Shown: piece by piece, positions 49,655-59,804 of the stretch
How the letters are laid out: each line of letters opens with the position of its first letter
Numbering within the stretch: the stretch's first letter is position 1
From: Mesorhizobium sp. RMAD-H1
GTDB lineage: Bacteria > Pseudomonadota > Alphaproteobacteria > Rhizobiales > Rhizobiaceae
Length of the DNA stretch: 64,000 nucleotides
Reading direction: 5' to 3'
Assembly (NCBI RefSeq): GCF_014191375.1
Contig: NZ_JACHWN010000004.1
Span: 186,001 to 250,000 of the forward strand
Notes under the pieces: model-generated
What the model was told of the DNA's origin: nothing
What the model saw: the letters and a program-made list of their open reading frames with translations, nothing else
Databases searched by the model: none
Made by a program: the position numbers and the translations under genes

Positions 49655-50548
49655 TCACATAAACCGGTCCGCTTCTGCGCCATAATAGGTGATGTAGCGC
49701 GTGGATATATGCGAAACCGGCAGGATGATGAACACATCCGTGGTGCCGAAAGCGTGGTCGACCACGGCCCCGTCGCCGATCATCGCGCCGAGCCTGAGAT
49801 AGCCCTTGATGAGCGGCGGCATGGAGAACAGCGCCACCTTCGGATTGATCGCCTCGCGGGGCATCAGGTCCATCGGGTGATAGCGCTGCGGCAGCGCCCG
49901 CACGTCCCAGTCCGCGTCCGCGCGGCAATTGTGATGCAGGAACGACAGGGCGAGCGCGTGCGCGGCGGGGATGGCGCCGCTGAACGAGGCGCAGCCGAAC
50001 ATCACGTCGATGCGGTGGCGGCGGCAATAGGCCCAGATGCCCTGCCACAGGAGCTCTACCGTCCGCTTCGAGCGGTATTCCGGCTTGACGCAGGAGCGGC
50101 CGAGCTCGAGGAAGTTGAGATCCGGCTTGGCCAGCGTCAGCCGGTCGACATCGTATTCGCCGGCCGAATAGAAGCCGTGTGCCTCGCGCGCCTTCTCGCC
50201 GCGCAACAGCCGGTAGGTGCCGACGATCTGCCGGTGCTCCGGCTCCGCGATGGCCGTGTCATAGACGAGGAGATGATCGCAGGCGGCATCGAAGCGGTCC
50301 GCATCGCGCTCCTCCAATATGGCCGCGTTCTCCTGTTTGGCGCCCAGCTCGTCGAAAAAGATCTTGAAGCGCAATTCCTGCGCGGCGGTAATTTCTGCTG
50401 CCGTCCTCGCAAGCCGGACTTCCAGCGAGCCGATGCGCCCGAGGACGCCGGGGCTGTCGGGCGAGGTGAAAAGGGCCGTGGGTGTTTCGATGCTCGACAT
50501 GCCAGCATCATTGATGATTTGCCGGGAAATTCCAAGCAAAGTGCTCAT
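49655..50548 (-). CDS. olsB: L-ornithine N-alpha-acyltransferase OlsB
   Basis: First enzyme of ornithine lipid synthesis, adding a 3-hydroxyacyl group to ornithine. A GNAT-like, hemolysin-related family. At 297 residues it matches S. meliloti OlsB in length. Motifs are AAQELRFKIFFDELGAK near residue 55, VDRLTLAKPDLNFLELGRSCV near 135 and SFSGAIPAAHALALSFLHH. The start at 50548 (MSTLLGISRQI) is chosen because GGAGAAGACTG precedes it; a later ATG at 50500 has none. Ornithine lipids replace phospholipids under phosphate limitation. Confidence 0.88.
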   Translation of the reverse strand: MSTLLGISRQIINDAGMSSIETPTALFTSPDSPGVLGRIGSLEVRLARTAAEITAAQELRFKIFFDELGAKQENAAILEERDADRFDAACDHLLVYDTAIAEPEHRQIVGTYRLLRGEKAREAHGFYSAGEYDVDRLTLAKPDLNFLELGRSCVKPEYRSKRTVELLWQGIWAYCRRHRIDVMFGCASFSGAIPAAHALALSFLHHNCRADADWDVRALPQRYHPMDLMPREAINPKVALFSMPPLIKGYLRLGAMIGDGAVVDHAFGTTDVFIILPVSHISTRYITYYGAEADRFM

Positions 50549-50734
50549 GGCAGTCTTCTCCAGTCCTTTTATTCCGCCTTGGGGGAGGGGCTGCGGAATA
50601 AAATCTAAAATTTTCAATCAGTTGAAAGTTTTTCGCGCCGTTCGGGCGGAATGCGCGAGCCTGTTCAACACTCGAGCCAAGGAGATAAAGCGCAACTGCT
50701 ACATCACGATGACAGCACGGTGACATGAATATGG

Positions 50735-52696
50735 CTATGCCTCCTTTGCCTTCACATGTTCCGTGATCGCGAGGGCAAGCTCCGTCGGGTCGACCGGCTT
50801 GGCGATGAACCCGGTCGCCCCGAGTTTCATCAGCCGTGCCCGCGTTTTGGCCTGGTCGTCGGCGGTCAGCACCAGGATGGGCACCGCCGGCATGGCCTGC
50901 GCCGCCTCGAATGTGCGAATCGCCTTGATCGCCGCGCCGCCGTCCATGCGCGGCATGTGCAGATCCATCAGCACGATGTCGAAGCCGGCGCCGTCGAGCC
51001 TTGCCTGGCGGAAGGCGGCCACCGCCGCCTCGCCGTCATTGGCGATGAAAGCCTCATGCCCGGCGCGCAGGAGAACGGCGCGCGCGAGCTGCAGATTGAT
51101 CTCGTTGTCGTCGGCGATCAGCACGCGCAGCGGTGGCGTGTCCGGCGCCAGCGCCTGTGGCACCCGGATGGCTTTCCACAAGGGCTCCGGCAATTCGGCG
51201 GTCAGGATGCGCAACAGGCTCCCCGAACGCACCGGACGCACCAGAAAGGCGTCGAAGCCCTGGCCCATGATCGCCGGCAGGTTGTTCTTCTCCTCCGGCT
51301 TGATCAGGATCACCGCCTTGCGCACGCCCTTTTCCCCCGCCGGATGGGTGCGGAGGAGCGGCGACAACACCTCGGCGAAAGCCATATCGGCCAGAATGGC
51401 GTCGAAGTCCCGCTGGCCGGCCATATTCAGGGCTGCCTGGCCATCGCCGGCGAAAAACACCTCGGCGCCATGGTCGCCGAGTGTGTACGCCAGCGCGTCG
51501 GCTTCGTGACGGTTGGCGCTGAGAATGAGATACTTCCGCTCCGCGAGGCAGAGATTTTCTTCCGGCGACGCCGCCTCGGCAAAGGGCAGGGTGAAGAGGA
51601 AGCGGCAGCCCTTCTTCCACTCGCTCTCGACCGTGATCGCCCCGCCCATCGCCGCCGCGATCTTCTGCGAGATCGCCAGGCCCAGCCCGGCGCCGTCGCG
51701 TGGTCCCGCCGAGCCGTCGTCGGCCTGCTCGAATTCCTCGAAAATGCGCTCCTTGTCGCCGGGCTTGAGGCCGGGCCCGCTGTCGGCAACGCTGAAGAGA
51801 AGCGTTTTCCCGTCCACCGAGACGTCGAGCAGCACGCCGCCTTCATCGGTGAACTTGACGGCGTTGCCGATCAGATTGATGAGAACCTGCCGGACGCGGG
51901 CCTGATCGATGCCGATCCTTGCCGGCACCTTGCTCGAGACATGACAGCCGAGGCTGATCCCTTTCGCATAAGCGCGCGACGCCAGGAGCTCGGTCACCGA
52001 TTCGCAGAGCGGCACGATGTCGGTCTCCACGGATTTCGCTTCGAAATGCCCTGCTTCGATCTTGGAGAAATCGAGCAGATCCTCGATCAGCAGGAGAAGC
52101 GCGTCGCCCGATTGCAGCACGGCATCGGTATAGGCGCGCTGTTCGCCGGTCAGCCCCGTCTGCGAAAGCAGTTTAGCCATGCCGATGATGCCGTTGAGCG
52201 GCGTGCGGATCTCATGGCTCACGGTGGCGAGGAAGCGCGATTTCGCCCTGTTGGCGTTTTCGGCGCGCTCGCGCGCCTCGATCAGAAGCGCTTCCGATTC
52301 GAGCTTTTCCGTCGCCTCCCACAGCCTGTCCGCCAGTTCCTCGATCTTCTGGTGCTGGGCCTCGATCTTTTCTTCGAGGGCGAGAATACCGCCCGTTTCG
52401 GGCGTGCGGGTGAAGCGCTGCCAGCCGATGGCGCCCGTCAGGGCCATCAGCCCCGCCAGGATGAATGTCAGGGACAGCGGCCATTCCGCCAGTGCCGAGG
52501 CGGTGGCCGCCATGCCGAAAAGCGGGCAGAGGAGGAGCACGGCTCTCGTGCCGATCGCACCGTTTCCCGCATCCTGCAGACGTGCCGCCCGTTCGCGTTG
52601 CTTTGCCGCCTGCAGCAACGCCCTTCCGTCGCGCGCGGGCGGACGGTTCCGTGCAGACGGGGAGGCGTTCTTGGCGGTCGGGCCGACGGTGCTCAT
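50735..52696 (-). CDS. Hybrid histidine kinase with pseudo-receiver and receiver domains
   Basis: A 653-residue sensor: basic N-terminus, two membrane segments (about 48-66 and 71-91), a coiled-coil (about 105-150), HisKA with HEIRTPLNG, HATPase with [15 protein letters not shown] and GAGLGLAIS. Next is a degenerate receiver (about 395-510) and a canonical receiver (about 530-650) with [19 protein letters not shown] and LTAD. No phosphotransfer domain and no cognate regulator nearby. Its input signal is unknown. Alternative starts at 52711 and 52696. Confidence 0.88.
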   Translation of the reverse strand: MSTVGPTAKNASPSARNRPPARDGRALLQAAKQRERAARLQDAGNGAIGTRAVLLLCPLFGMAATASALAEWPLSLTFILAGLMALTGAIGWQRFTRTPETGGILALEEKIEAQHQKIEELADRLWEATEKLESEALLIEARERAENANRAKSRFLATVSHEIRTPLNGIIGMAKLLSQTGLTGEQRAYTDAVLQSGDALLLLIEDLLDFSKIEAGHFEAKSVETDIVPLCESVTELLASRAYAKGISLGCHVSSKVPARIGIDQARVRQVLINLIGNAVKFTDEGGVLLDVSVDGKTLLFSVADSGPGLKPGDKERIFEEFEQADDGSAGPRDGAGLGLAISQKIAAAMGGAITVESEWKKGCRFLFTLPFAEAASPEENLCLAERKYLILSANRHEADALAYTLGDHGAEVFFAGDGQAALNMAGQRDFDAILADMAFAEVLSPLLRTHPAGEKGVRKAVILIKPEEKNNLPAIMGQGFDAFLVRPVRSGSLLRILTAELPEPLWKAIRVPQALAPDTPPLRVLIADDNEINLQLARAVLLRAGHEAFIANDGEAAVAAFRQARLDGAGFDIVLMDLHMPRMDGGAAIKAIRTFEAAQAMPAVPILVLTADDQAKTRARLMKLGATGFIAKPVDPTELALAITEHVKAKEA

Positions 52697-52794
52697 GCTC
52701 CGCCATAACATGGAGCAGTTCAGGTCCGGTTTCCCGGAACGATCAAATTTTTATAAAGCGCTGTAGCAATTTCCGCGGAAAAACCGCGCATTGT

Positions 52795-53292
52795 CTATCG
52801 GTCTTCGATCTTGCCTTTGCCCTTTTCGTTTTTCCAGGCGATGAGCTCTTCCAGGATGATCAGCCCGGCGCCGATCGTGATAAAGGCATCCGCCAGGTTG
52901 AAGACGGCGAATGACCAGGTCGCGGTGTGGAACAGCACGTAATCGATCACATAGCCGTGCAGGCTGCGGTCGATCAGGTTTCCGATGGCGCCGCCGATGA
53001 TCAGCGCGAAGCCCAGCCGCGAAAGCCATCGCTCCGGCGCGCTCGACCACCAGAGATAGAGCACGAAGGCGATGACGACGAGCGTCATGACGATCAGGCC
53101 GGTATCGCCGACCGACGACAACATGGAGAAGGCGATGCCGTCATTATGTGTGCGAAACAGCGCTAGCACGGGCAGGATATTGATCTGCTGGTGGTAATCC
53201 ATGCCCGTTTCGACCAGATATTTGACGAACTGGTCGAGAATGACGGCCAGAATCACCACGAAAAAATTCAAGAAAACGGTTTTCCGGATCAT
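52795..53292 (-). CDS. lspA: Lipoprotein signal peptidase (signal peptidase II)
   Basis: Cleaves prolipoprotein signal peptides after lipidation. A 165-residue protein with four membrane segments. The aspartyl-protease motifs GAIGNLIDR and [11 protein letters not shown] carry the two catalytic Asp. The start overlaps the TrmH stop (ATGA), so it is translationally coupled as the last gene of the operon. Confidence 0.95.
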   Translation of the reverse strand: MIRKTVFLNFFVVILAVILDQFVKYLVETGMDYHQQINILPVLALFRTHNDGIAFSMLSSVGDTGLIVMTLVVIAFVLYLWWSSAPERWLSRLGFALIIGGAIGNLIDRSLHGYVIDYVLFHTATWSFAVFNLADAFITIGAGLIILEELIAWKNEKGKGKIEDR

Positions 53293-54149
53293 TTTTCGCC
53301 CGGCCTTTCATCGAGAACGAGCGCCTCGCGCCGGATTTCGAACAGCATGACACCGGTGGCGATGGCGAGATTGAGCGAATCCGCGCGCCCCGCCTGCGGA
53401 ATGCGGGCGAGCTTGTCGCAGGTCGAGGCGAGGCTTTCCGGCAAGCCCTGCTGCTCATTGCCCATCATCAGGATGACCGGCCTGCCGGCATAGGGAATGC
53501 GGCGGTAGTCGACCGCCCCTTTCAGATGCGTGCCGACGACGAGACCGGAGAAGCCCTTCCGCCAGGCGAGGAAATCGGCCTCGCTCGCGCGATAGAGCGG
53601 CAGGGCGAAGACGGAGCCCATCGTCGCCCGCACGGTCTCGATCGAAAACGGGTCGGTTGTGTCGCCGATCAGGATCACGCCCTTCGCCCCCGCCGCGTCG
53701 GCGGTGCGGATGATGGTGCCCAGATTGCCGGGGTCGCGCACCCGGTCGAGCGCGACATAGACGTCGTTGCCCTGCGGCCTGAGGCTGCCAAGCGGCTGGT
53801 ATTTCTGCTCGAAGACGCCGACGACCATCTGCGGGTTGTCGCGCCTCGTGATGGCGGAAATGACCTTTTCGCTCACCTCCAGCACCAGCCCGCCCCTGGC
53901 GACGGTGCGCGCCGCCACCTGCTCGACGAGGGCGTTGCCCTTGCCGGCCTTGGCGAAGACCAGCGTGCGGATGCGCCAGCCGAGGTCGAGCGCGTCGATG
54001 ACGAGCTTCAGCCCTTCGGCAAGGAAGACGCCCTGCTGGTCGCGGAACTTCTTCACCGACAAGGCGCGCAGGTCCTTGATGATCGGGTTGGTCAGGCTGG
54101 TGACTTCCTTCACCTTGCCCGTCTTCGGAAACTCGTCGTGACCCGTCAT
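53289..54149 (-). CDS. TrmH-family RNA 2'-O-methyltransferase
   Basis: A 286-residue SpoU/TrmH enzyme with an N-terminal substrate-binding domain (1-110). The SPOUT domain has [19 protein letters not shown] near 130, [10 protein letters not shown] near 232 and the C-terminal [14 protein letters not shown]. Targets rRNA or tRNA ribose; the exact site cannot be told. Its ATG directly follows the stop of the upstream methyltransferase (TGAATG). Confidence 0.9.
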   Translation of the reverse strand: MTGHDEFPKTGKVKEVTSLTNPIIKDLRALSVKKFRDQQGVFLAEGLKLVIDALDLGWRIRTLVFAKAGKGNALVEQVAARTVARGGLVLEVSEKVISAITRRDNPQMVVGVFEQKYQPLGSLRPQGNDVYVALDRVRDPGNLGTIIRTADAAGAKGVILIGDTTDPFSIETVRATMGSVFALPLYRASEADFLAWRKGFSGLVVGTHLKGAVDYRRIPYAGRPVILMMGNEQQGLPESLASTCDKLARIPQAGRADSLNLAIATGVMLFEIRREALVLDERPGEK

Positions 54150-55220
54150 TCACGCCACCCAGCGGCTGAAAAGCGATGTGGAAAGCGCGCGCCCGGCGGA
54201 ACGTTCGCGCAGGATGAGCTCGCCCGATTCCACCCGTCCGCCGAGCCCGGTGAAGGCATCGCGCATCAGTTCATGGATGGCGAAGAAGGAGGCGCGGATC
54301 GAATAGGCGGTCAGCACCACGGCGAGCGGCTTCGGCGTCAGGATCGAGCGGCAGAGATCGACCATGTCGGGCAGATTGTCGAACAATTGCCAGACCTCGC
54401 CATTCGGTCCGCGCCCATAGGCGGGCGGGTCGAGCAGGATGATGTCGTAGCGGCTGTCGCGGCGCTCCTCGCGGGTGACGAATTTGACCGCGTCGTCGCA
54501 GATCCAGCGGATGGGCTTGCCCGACAGGCCCGCCATCTCCTGGTTCTCACGCGCCCAGAGGATCGCCTTCTTCGAGGCGTCGACGTGGGTGACTTCCGCG
54601 CCCGCCCGCGCGGCGACCAGCGAGGCAAGCCCGGTATAGCCGAAAAGGTTCAGCACCCGCACGGGGCGCCCGGCTTTACGGATGAGCCTATCCATATAGG
54701 ACCAGTGCGAGGCCTGTTCGGGGAAGACGCCGACATGGCGGAAGGAGGTAAAGCGGCCCAGAAACGGAATGCCGTCATATGCCATGGGCCATGTCTCGCC
54801 GAGGGGGGCAAGCGGGAAGTGCCAGCGCCCCATGCCTTCTTCGTCAGTATTGCCGGTGAAGACGGCATCGGCCTTCGCCCATTCCGCCTCATCCCATGCG
54901 GGAAGCCAGAGCGCCTGTCCTTCCGGCCGCACGATGCGGTAGGGCCCGTATTGCTCGAGCTTGCGGCTATTGCCGCTGTCGAGCAACGCATAATCTTCCG
55001 ATGGCTCGGTTTCGAGGATGAGCGGCAGCTTCTCTTCCGGCCGCTTGCCGTCGCGCCGCTGGAGAAGCCGCGATCGCGCGGGTTCGGGGGCTGGGCGCGC
55101 CTGCTTTTCCGGCACCGGCTTTGCTGCAGGCTTGGCCCGTGGGGAAAGCGGCGCGCACGCTCCGACCGGCGTCTTGTCGCCTCGCTGCTGCCGCTTGTCT
55201 TTTCGCTTCGGTGGTTTCAA
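54150..55220 (-). CDS. Class I SAM-dependent methyltransferase, probable rRNA methyltransferase
   Basis: A 356-residue enzyme. Residues 1-65 are a Lys/Arg/Pro/Ala-rich basic tail. The Rossmann domain has VLNLFGYTGLASLVAARAG near residue 190 and the catalytic loop LLDPPAYGRG near 257, as in the RlmI/YccW group. First gene of a tightly packed operon with TrmH and lspA. The basic tail may bind RNA; the true start could be further downstream. No clear Shine-Dalgarno. Confidence 0.85.
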   Translation of the reverse strand: MKPPKRKDKRQQRGDKTPVGACAPLSPRAKPAAKPVPEKQARPAPEPARSRLLQRRDGKRPEEKLPLILETEPSEDYALLDSGNSRKLEQYGPYRIVRPEGQALWLPAWDEAEWAKADAVFTGNTDEEGMGRWHFPLAPLGETWPMAYDGIPFLGRFTSFRHVGVFPEQASHWSYMDRLIRKAGRPVRVLNLFGYTGLASLVAARAGAEVTHVDASKKAILWARENQEMAGLSGKPIRWICDDAVKFVTREERRDSRYDIILLDPPAYGRGPNGEVWQLFDNLPDMVDLCRSILTPKPLAVVLTAYSIRASFFAIHELMRDAFTGLGGRVESGELILRERSAGRALSTSLFSRWVA

Positions 55221-55398
55221 CCCTGTATTTCCCGTTGCCCTGGCTTCCTCCTACAGCATCGGCCTGAAAATCGGAATCGATTTCGGAAAGCCTGATGCGT
55301 AGATTCAATAGTCTGCAGCGTCCTTTGTGCGTTCTAACGGACGCACGGCGCTGTAGGATAAAGAGCGGGCTTACGACAAGGGAAAAGACGCCCGGGTT

Positions 55399-56376
55399 TC
55401 ACCCGGCGCCTTTGGCGGAGGCCTTTTCGTAGACCAGGATCCCGGCTGCGAGGTCCTCGAGCGCCGCCCCGACCGATTTGAACAGCGTGATCTCCTCAGC
55501 CGAGCCGCGGCCCTCCGCCTTGCCCCGCGTCAGATCAAAGAGATCGCCGAGCACATGCCTCTCCCGGATCACGCCGGCCTTGAGCGGCTGGACGATATCG
55601 CCGCCCTCCTTCAGTGCGCCTTCCCTGGTGTCGACGAACACCCGGGCGCGCCTTATGCATTCATCGTCCGTCTCGCGCATGGTAGGTGCGAAGGCGCCGA
55701 TCAGGTCGACATGCGCGCCCGGCTTCAGCAACTTGCCGTGGATCAGCGGAATGGTGGAAAGCGTGGCGGCGGAGACGATGTCGGCCTCGGCGATCGCCGC
55801 GTCGCGATCCGTCGCCACACGGGCATTCAGCCCTTCGGCGGTCAATTGCCGGGCGATTTTTTCGGCGCCTTCCGGATTGCGGTTCCAGATAGCGATGTCG
55901 CGGATCGGGCGGACGGCGCTGTGCGCCCTGGCGATGAAGGTCGAAAGCGATCCGGCGCCGATGATCACCAGCTTTTCCGCGTCCTCGCGGGCGAGATAGC
56001 GCGCGGCGAGCGCCGAGGCGCCGGCCGTGCGCCAGTTGGTCAGCCTCTGTCCGTCGATCAGCGCCTTCGGCTCGCCGGTCGTACCGTCGAGAAGCAGGTA
56101 GACGCCCATTACCGCGGGCTTGCCGATGGCGCCATTATCGGGCGAAACCGTCACGATCTTGACGCCCATGTAGCCTTTCGAGGCATCTTCAAGCCCCGAG
56201 AAATCGGACCATGCGGGCATCAGCAGCAGCGTCGATGCCGCACCCTGCGGCCGCTCGACCGTGTGGTGATGGCGCACGGGCTGGATCATGCCTTCACGGA
56301 AAGCGCGGTCGAGCGCGTCGACCATGTCCTTCCAGTTGAGGACGGCATCGACTTCGTCGGCGGATATGTTTTTCAT
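55399..56376 (-). CDS. Ornithine cyclodeaminase/mu-crystallin family protein
   Basis: A 325-residue NAD(P)-dependent protein of the OCD/mu-crystallin family. It shows the substrate-binding stretch GGVKIVTV-like MGVKIVTVSPDN near residue 72, the Rossmann loop IIGAGSLSTFIARA near 137, and LIGAFAPTMRETDDE. Family members include ornithine cyclodeaminase, alanine dehydrogenase and ketimine reductase; activity cannot be decided. Start at 56376 gives the usual length. It follows lapA by 22 bp. Confidence 0.82.
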   Translation of the reverse strand: MKNISADEVDAVLNWKDMVDALDRAFREGMIQPVRHHHTVERPQGAASTLLLMPAWSDFSGLEDASKGYMGVKIVTVSPDNGAIGKPAVMGVYLLLDGTTGEPKALIDGQRLTNWRTAGASALAARYLAREDAEKLVIIGAGSLSTFIARAHSAVRPIRDIAIWNRNPEGAEKIARQLTAEGLNARVATDRDAAIAEADIVSAATLSTIPLIHGKLLKPGAHVDLIGAFAPTMRETDDECIRRARVFVDTREGALKEGGDIVQPLKAGVIRERHVLGDLFDLTRGKAEGRGSAEEITLFKSVGAALEDLAAGILVYEKASAKGAG

Positions 56377-56398
56377 GGCGTTCCGGAACCGCGAGTGC

Positions 56399-56734
56399 TC
56401 AGCGCAGGGCGGGCATCTGCGTCTGGGAAGCTGTTTCGCCTGCTTTCCCGGTTTCACTGTTCTGACGCAGCCTGTCGGCCTCCGCTTTGCGGGTGCGGGC
56501 GAGCTTGCGGTATTTGCCCTGGGTGAACCACGTCACCACCCCGCCCAGAACGAGCCCGGCGATCAGCATCCCGAACAGCCAGACGAACAGCGGCGCCGAA
56601 TAGGAGAGCGCCGGATTTCCCGGATTGAAGGGATCGAGCGTCACGGTGACATCAGCGCGATTGGCGACCGAAAGCGCGATCAGCACGATCGCCAGCGGCA
56701 CGAAGACGATGATGGTGACGAGACGGTTTGCCAT
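56399..56734 (-). CDS. lapA: LapA-domain (DUF1049) membrane protein
   Basis: A 111-residue inner-membrane protein with two hydrophobic segments (about 5-25 and 47-70) and a basic, helical cytoplasmic C-terminus. This is the LapA domain involved in LPS assembly in E. coli. It starts 3 bp after the ihfB stop, the arrangement usual in proteobacteria. Confidence 0.85.
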   Translation of the reverse strand: MANRLVTIIVFVPLAIVLIALSVANRADVTVTLDPFNPGNPALSYSAPLFVWLFGMLIAGLVLGGVVTWFTQGKYRKLARTRKAEADRLRQNSETGKAGETASQTQMPALR

Positions 56735-56737
56735 GGA

Positions 56738-57025
56738 TTATCGATCGCTGCTGTTCAGGCGGTCGCGCAGTTCCTTGCCCGTCTTGAAGAACGGCACCCA
56801 CTTCTCCTCCACGCTCACCGCCTCGCCGGTGCGGGGGTTGCGGCCGCTGCGCGCGGGGCGGTTCTTCACCGAGAAAGCGCCGAAGCCGCGCAACTCCACC
56901 CGGTTGCCCTCGGCCAGTGCGTTGGTGATTTCGTCGAACACGGCGCCGACGATGTTTTCCACGTCGCGTTGAAAGAGATGCGGATTACGGCTGGCGATGA
57001 TCTGCACGAGTTCTGACTTGATCAC
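56738..57025 (-). CDS. ihfB: Integration host factor subunit beta
   Basis: A 95-residue DNA-bending protein. [16 protein letters not shown] at the N-terminus and [26 protein letters not shown], the DNA-binding arm with its Pro, define the HU/IHF-beta family. It starts with GTG at 57025, with AGAGG upstream; the frame is open further but with no family similarity. IHF assists RpoN-dependent promoters, and rpoN is nearby. Confidence 0.94.
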   Translation of the reverse strand: MIKSELVQIIASRNPHLFQRDVENIVGAVFDEITNALAEGNRVELRGFGAFSVKNRPARSGRNPRTGEAVSVEEKWVPFFKTGKELRDRLNSSDR

Positions 57026-57105
57026 GGCGTTCGACCTCTCTTTGCACATTGTGTTCTGTTTATGCGGATACATTAGTATTCGCATAAACATTGATATTCA
57101 ATAGC

Positions 57106-58077
57106 TTATTGGCCTTTGACGGGCGCTGTCTCGGTGTGCCAGATCGAAAGCAGGCCGGGGGCGAAGATGCGCTCGCCCGCCACCTCGCGCAGCAGGCTGC
57201 CGCTCTCCTCCGGCAGGCCCAGTATCCGCGTCAGCAGTCTGGCTGCCGATTCGGAGAGAAACCAGCCTGTCCCCGATTTCTCCGGCTTCCATTCGATGAC
57301 CGAGAGATTGCCGTCCACGCCCTTGCTCTTCAGCCAGTCGACAGCCGCGTCCTCGCCGCCCAGCGCGTCGACGAGCTTGTTGTCGAGCGCCTGCCGTCCG
57401 GTGAAGACGGCGCCGTTTGCCAGCGCCAGGGTCTGGGCGTGATCGAGCGGGCGGCGGCTTTCGACGAGGCCGACGAACCAGTCGTAGGAATCCATGATCA
57501 TGTTGCGGATCATGGCCTTGGCCTCTTCGCTTGCGGGGCTGAAGAAGTTCGGCTCGGCCTTGAGCGGGCTTGATTTGATGGTCTCGACCTTGACGCCGAG
57601 CTTGGTCAGGAGTTGCGAAATGTCGGGATACTGGAACAGGACGCCGATGGAACCGACGATCGAGGACTGGCGCGCCACGATATGGTCGGCCGCGCTGGCG
57701 ATCATATAGCCGGCGGAAGCGGCGAGCGTGCCCACCTGGGCAACGACCGGCTTCTTCTCGGCCACCTTGCGCAGGGCGTCGAAAATGGCCTCGCCGCCCG
57801 CCGTCGTGCCGCCAGGCGAATCGACGGAGACGATCAGGCCCTTGACGGCGTTGCTCTCGGCGATCTTGTCGAGGCGGTCCAGCAATTCGTCGTCTTCGAG
57901 AATCGTGCCTTCGATCTTCACCTTGGCGATATGCGGCGTGTTGCGCCCGATGCCGCTGGTGAAGTTGATCAGCGCCGCGATGCCGAGCGCCACGATGACC
58001 AGAGTCGCGATACGCCAGAAGGTGAGCTTCCGCCGCAGCCGCCGCCGGTCTATAATTGCGTCGGCAGATTGTGTCAT
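57106..58077 (-). CDS. sppA: Signal peptide peptidase SppA
   Basis: Membrane serine protease of the S49 family, 323 residues (short form). One membrane segment at about 20-40, then VDSPGGTTAGG, the nucleophile region TLAASAGYMIASAADHI near residue 128, GSIGVLFQYPD and the general-base Lys region in KSSPLKAEPN. It degrades remnant signal peptides. Start at 58077 begins the basic N-terminus before the membrane segment. Confidence 0.92.
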   Translation of the reverse strand: MTQSADAIIDRRRLRRKLTFWRIATLVIVALGIAALINFTSGIGRNTPHIAKVKIEGTILEDDELLDRLDKIAESNAVKGLIVSVDSPGGTTAGGEAIFDALRKVAEKKPVVAQVGTLAASAGYMIASAADHIVARQSSIVGSIGVLFQYPDISQLLTKLGVKVETIKSSPLKAEPNFFSPASEEAKAMIRNMIMDSYDWFVGLVESRRPLDHAQTLALANGAVFTGRQALDNKLVDALGGEDAAVDWLKSKGVDGNLSVIEWKPEKSGTGWFLSESAARLLTRILGLPEESGSLLREVAGERIFAPGLLSIWHTETAPVKGQ

Positions 58078-58290
58078 GGCTCTAACCCGTATTCGTTGTT
58101 GCGCGATATATTGGATACCGTATAAACGGTTGTATGAAATCATGAAGGAATTTAGCCGCCACTTTAGGTGCAGCTTAACCCCGGCGGCAAGACACCGTTA
58201 TCTTCTATTTGGTATTGTATCCCAAAATAACCATATTGGAGTGTGAAGGGGCCGTGAAAATGGCCCGGAAGTACGAAAGAATTTAGTCAT

Positions 58291-59028
58291 ATGAACGCGA
58301 AAAAGAATGGCTTGAACCGGAGAGCCGAGGCTTCCGGGGGTGGCGCGACGGGCACCCATATGATGGACTTCGGCGCCTCGGAGAAAAGCGCTGAGATTTT
58401 CGAGGCGGCGCAGCGCCACTCGGGCCGCGTCCGCGTGCTCAAGACCGCGCTGCCGGTTGCCGCGGTCGCCATTGCCGGCGTCTTCTCGTGGTTCACATTC
58501 CTTGCGGCTCCCTCCGCCCCCGTCACGGTCAAGGTCGGGGCGACGGAAACCGAGGACGGCAAGCTGGTGATGACCAATCCCAAGCTCGACGGCTTCACCA
58601 AGGAAAACCTTCCCTATTCGATGACGGCCGCCCGCGCGATTCAGGATGTCGCCAATAACGGCGTCATCACGCTTGAAAACATCGATGCCGAACTGCCGCT
58701 GGGGCCCGACGACCGCGCCAAGATAGAAGCGAAATCCGGTATTTACGATAACGCCAACGAACGTTTGCAACTCGATAAGGATTTTACGGTTACTACCAGC
58801 AGTGGATTGAAGGCGAAGCTGAAATCGGCGGATGTCAACATTTCCACCGGGCGTATCACAACGGATCAGCCTGTCGATATCCAGAACGGCAATGCGCATA
58901 TATCGGCGGACAAGATGCAGATCCAGGATGATGGCGAGGTGTTGGTGTTCGAGGACAAGGTAAAGCTTGTCATCGAATCGCCAAAAGAGCAAAAGAGCGA
59001 TATTTCGGTTCCGGGTAATGATGGCTGA
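58291..59028 (+). CDS. lptC: LPS export protein LptC
   Basis: Periplasmic-facing, membrane-anchored bridge of the Lpt machine, 245 residues. One membrane segment at about 52-75; the rest is an OstA-like beta-jellyroll with NLPYSMTAARAIQDV, AKSGIYDNANERLQLD and SADVNISTGRITTDQPV. First gene of lptC-lptA-lptB. The 213-bp gap to divergent sppA should hold both promoters. Confidence 0.92.
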   Translation: MNAKKNGLNRRAEASGGGATGTHMMDFGASEKSAEIFEAAQRHSGRVRVLKTALPVAAVAIAGVFSWFTFLAAPSAPVTVKVGATETEDGKLVMTNPKLDGFTKENLPYSMTAARAIQDVANNGVITLENIDAELPLGPDDRAKIEAKSGIYDNANERLQLDKDFTVTTSSGLKAKLKSADVNISTGRITTDQPVDIQNGNAHISADKMQIQDDGEVLVFEDKVKLVIESPKEQKSDISVPGNDG

Positions 59029-59115
59029 GGGCATGGCCTTGTCGGAAGCCCGGCCGGGCAGGTCGGGTAAAGGGCGGACATCGGGCGCTGCCGGTTTTTA
59101 AAGGGGATGTGGAGA

Positions 59116-59790
59116 ATGCAGCGCAGATTCGCAATACGCAAAGACCTTCTCTCGAAACATCGGGATTTCCGCCTCGCAACGGCAGTGGCGGCCGCATTCT
59201 GTGCTGCCATCGCCTTTGTTCCGGCGCCGGCGCTCGCCCAGCAGCAGAACCCGCAGAGCGTCCCGTTCGGCGGTCTCAACCTTTCCAACGGCAAGGAGCC
59301 GGTGCAGATCAATGCGGATCGGCTGGAGATGCGCGACAAGGAAGGCATTGCCATCTTCACGGGCAATGTCTCGGTCGTGCAGGGGCAGACGGTGCTCAAG
59401 TCGGGCAAGATGACGGTCTATTACGCCAGATCGGGCGAGAACAACGGTTCGCAGCAGGCGCAGCCGCAGGCGGCGGCAGGCGGCCTGGGCGCAGCCGGCA
59501 TCGATCACCTCGAGGTGAGCGGCAAGGTCTATCTCAAATCGGGCACGCAGATCGCCACCGGCGACAGCGGCACATATGATGCGAAGACGCAGACCATGAC
59601 GCTCCAGGGCAAGAAGGTCGTGCTGTCAGACGGCGACAATGTCGCCACCGGCTGCAAGCTGACGGCGAATACCGGTACCGGCAGGGCATTCCTCGAAAGC
59701 TGCAAGGGCCAGTCCGGCCGGGTGTCGATCATCCTCACGCCGAAGAACGAACAGCAGGGCAATCGTGCCGGCAGTGCAAGTCGCAACTGA
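59116..59790 (+). CDS. lptA: LPS transport periplasmic protein LptA (OstA-like)
   Basis: Periplasmic jellyroll protein carrying LPS from LptC to LptD, 224 residues. A long signal peptide covers about 1-41 and ends APALAQQ. The OstA domain has VQINADRLEMRDKEGIAIFTGNV near 62, LKSGKMTVYY and ATGDSGTYDAKTQTMTLQG. The ATG at 59116 is preferred over 59107 because AAGGGG then has proper spacing. 87 bp after lptC. Confidence 0.93.
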   Translation: MQRRFAIRKDLLSKHRDFRLATAVAAAFCAAIAFVPAPALAQQQNPQSVPFGGLNLSNGKEPVQINADRLEMRDKEGIAIFTGNVSVVQGQTVLKSGKMTVYYARSGENNGSQQAQPQAAAGGLGAAGIDHLEVSGKVYLKSGTQIATGDSGTYDAKTQTMTLQGKKVVLSDGDNVATGCKLTANTGTGRAFLESCKGQSGRVSIILTPKNEQQGNRAGSASRN

Positions 59791-59804
59791 GCCAGGCCGC
59801 CACA

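Noticed and set aside
57026-57091. Upstream ATG start for ihfB giving a 117-residue protein
   Set aside because: IHF-beta homology begins at IKSEL, and the GTG at 57025 has AGAGG at proper spacing.
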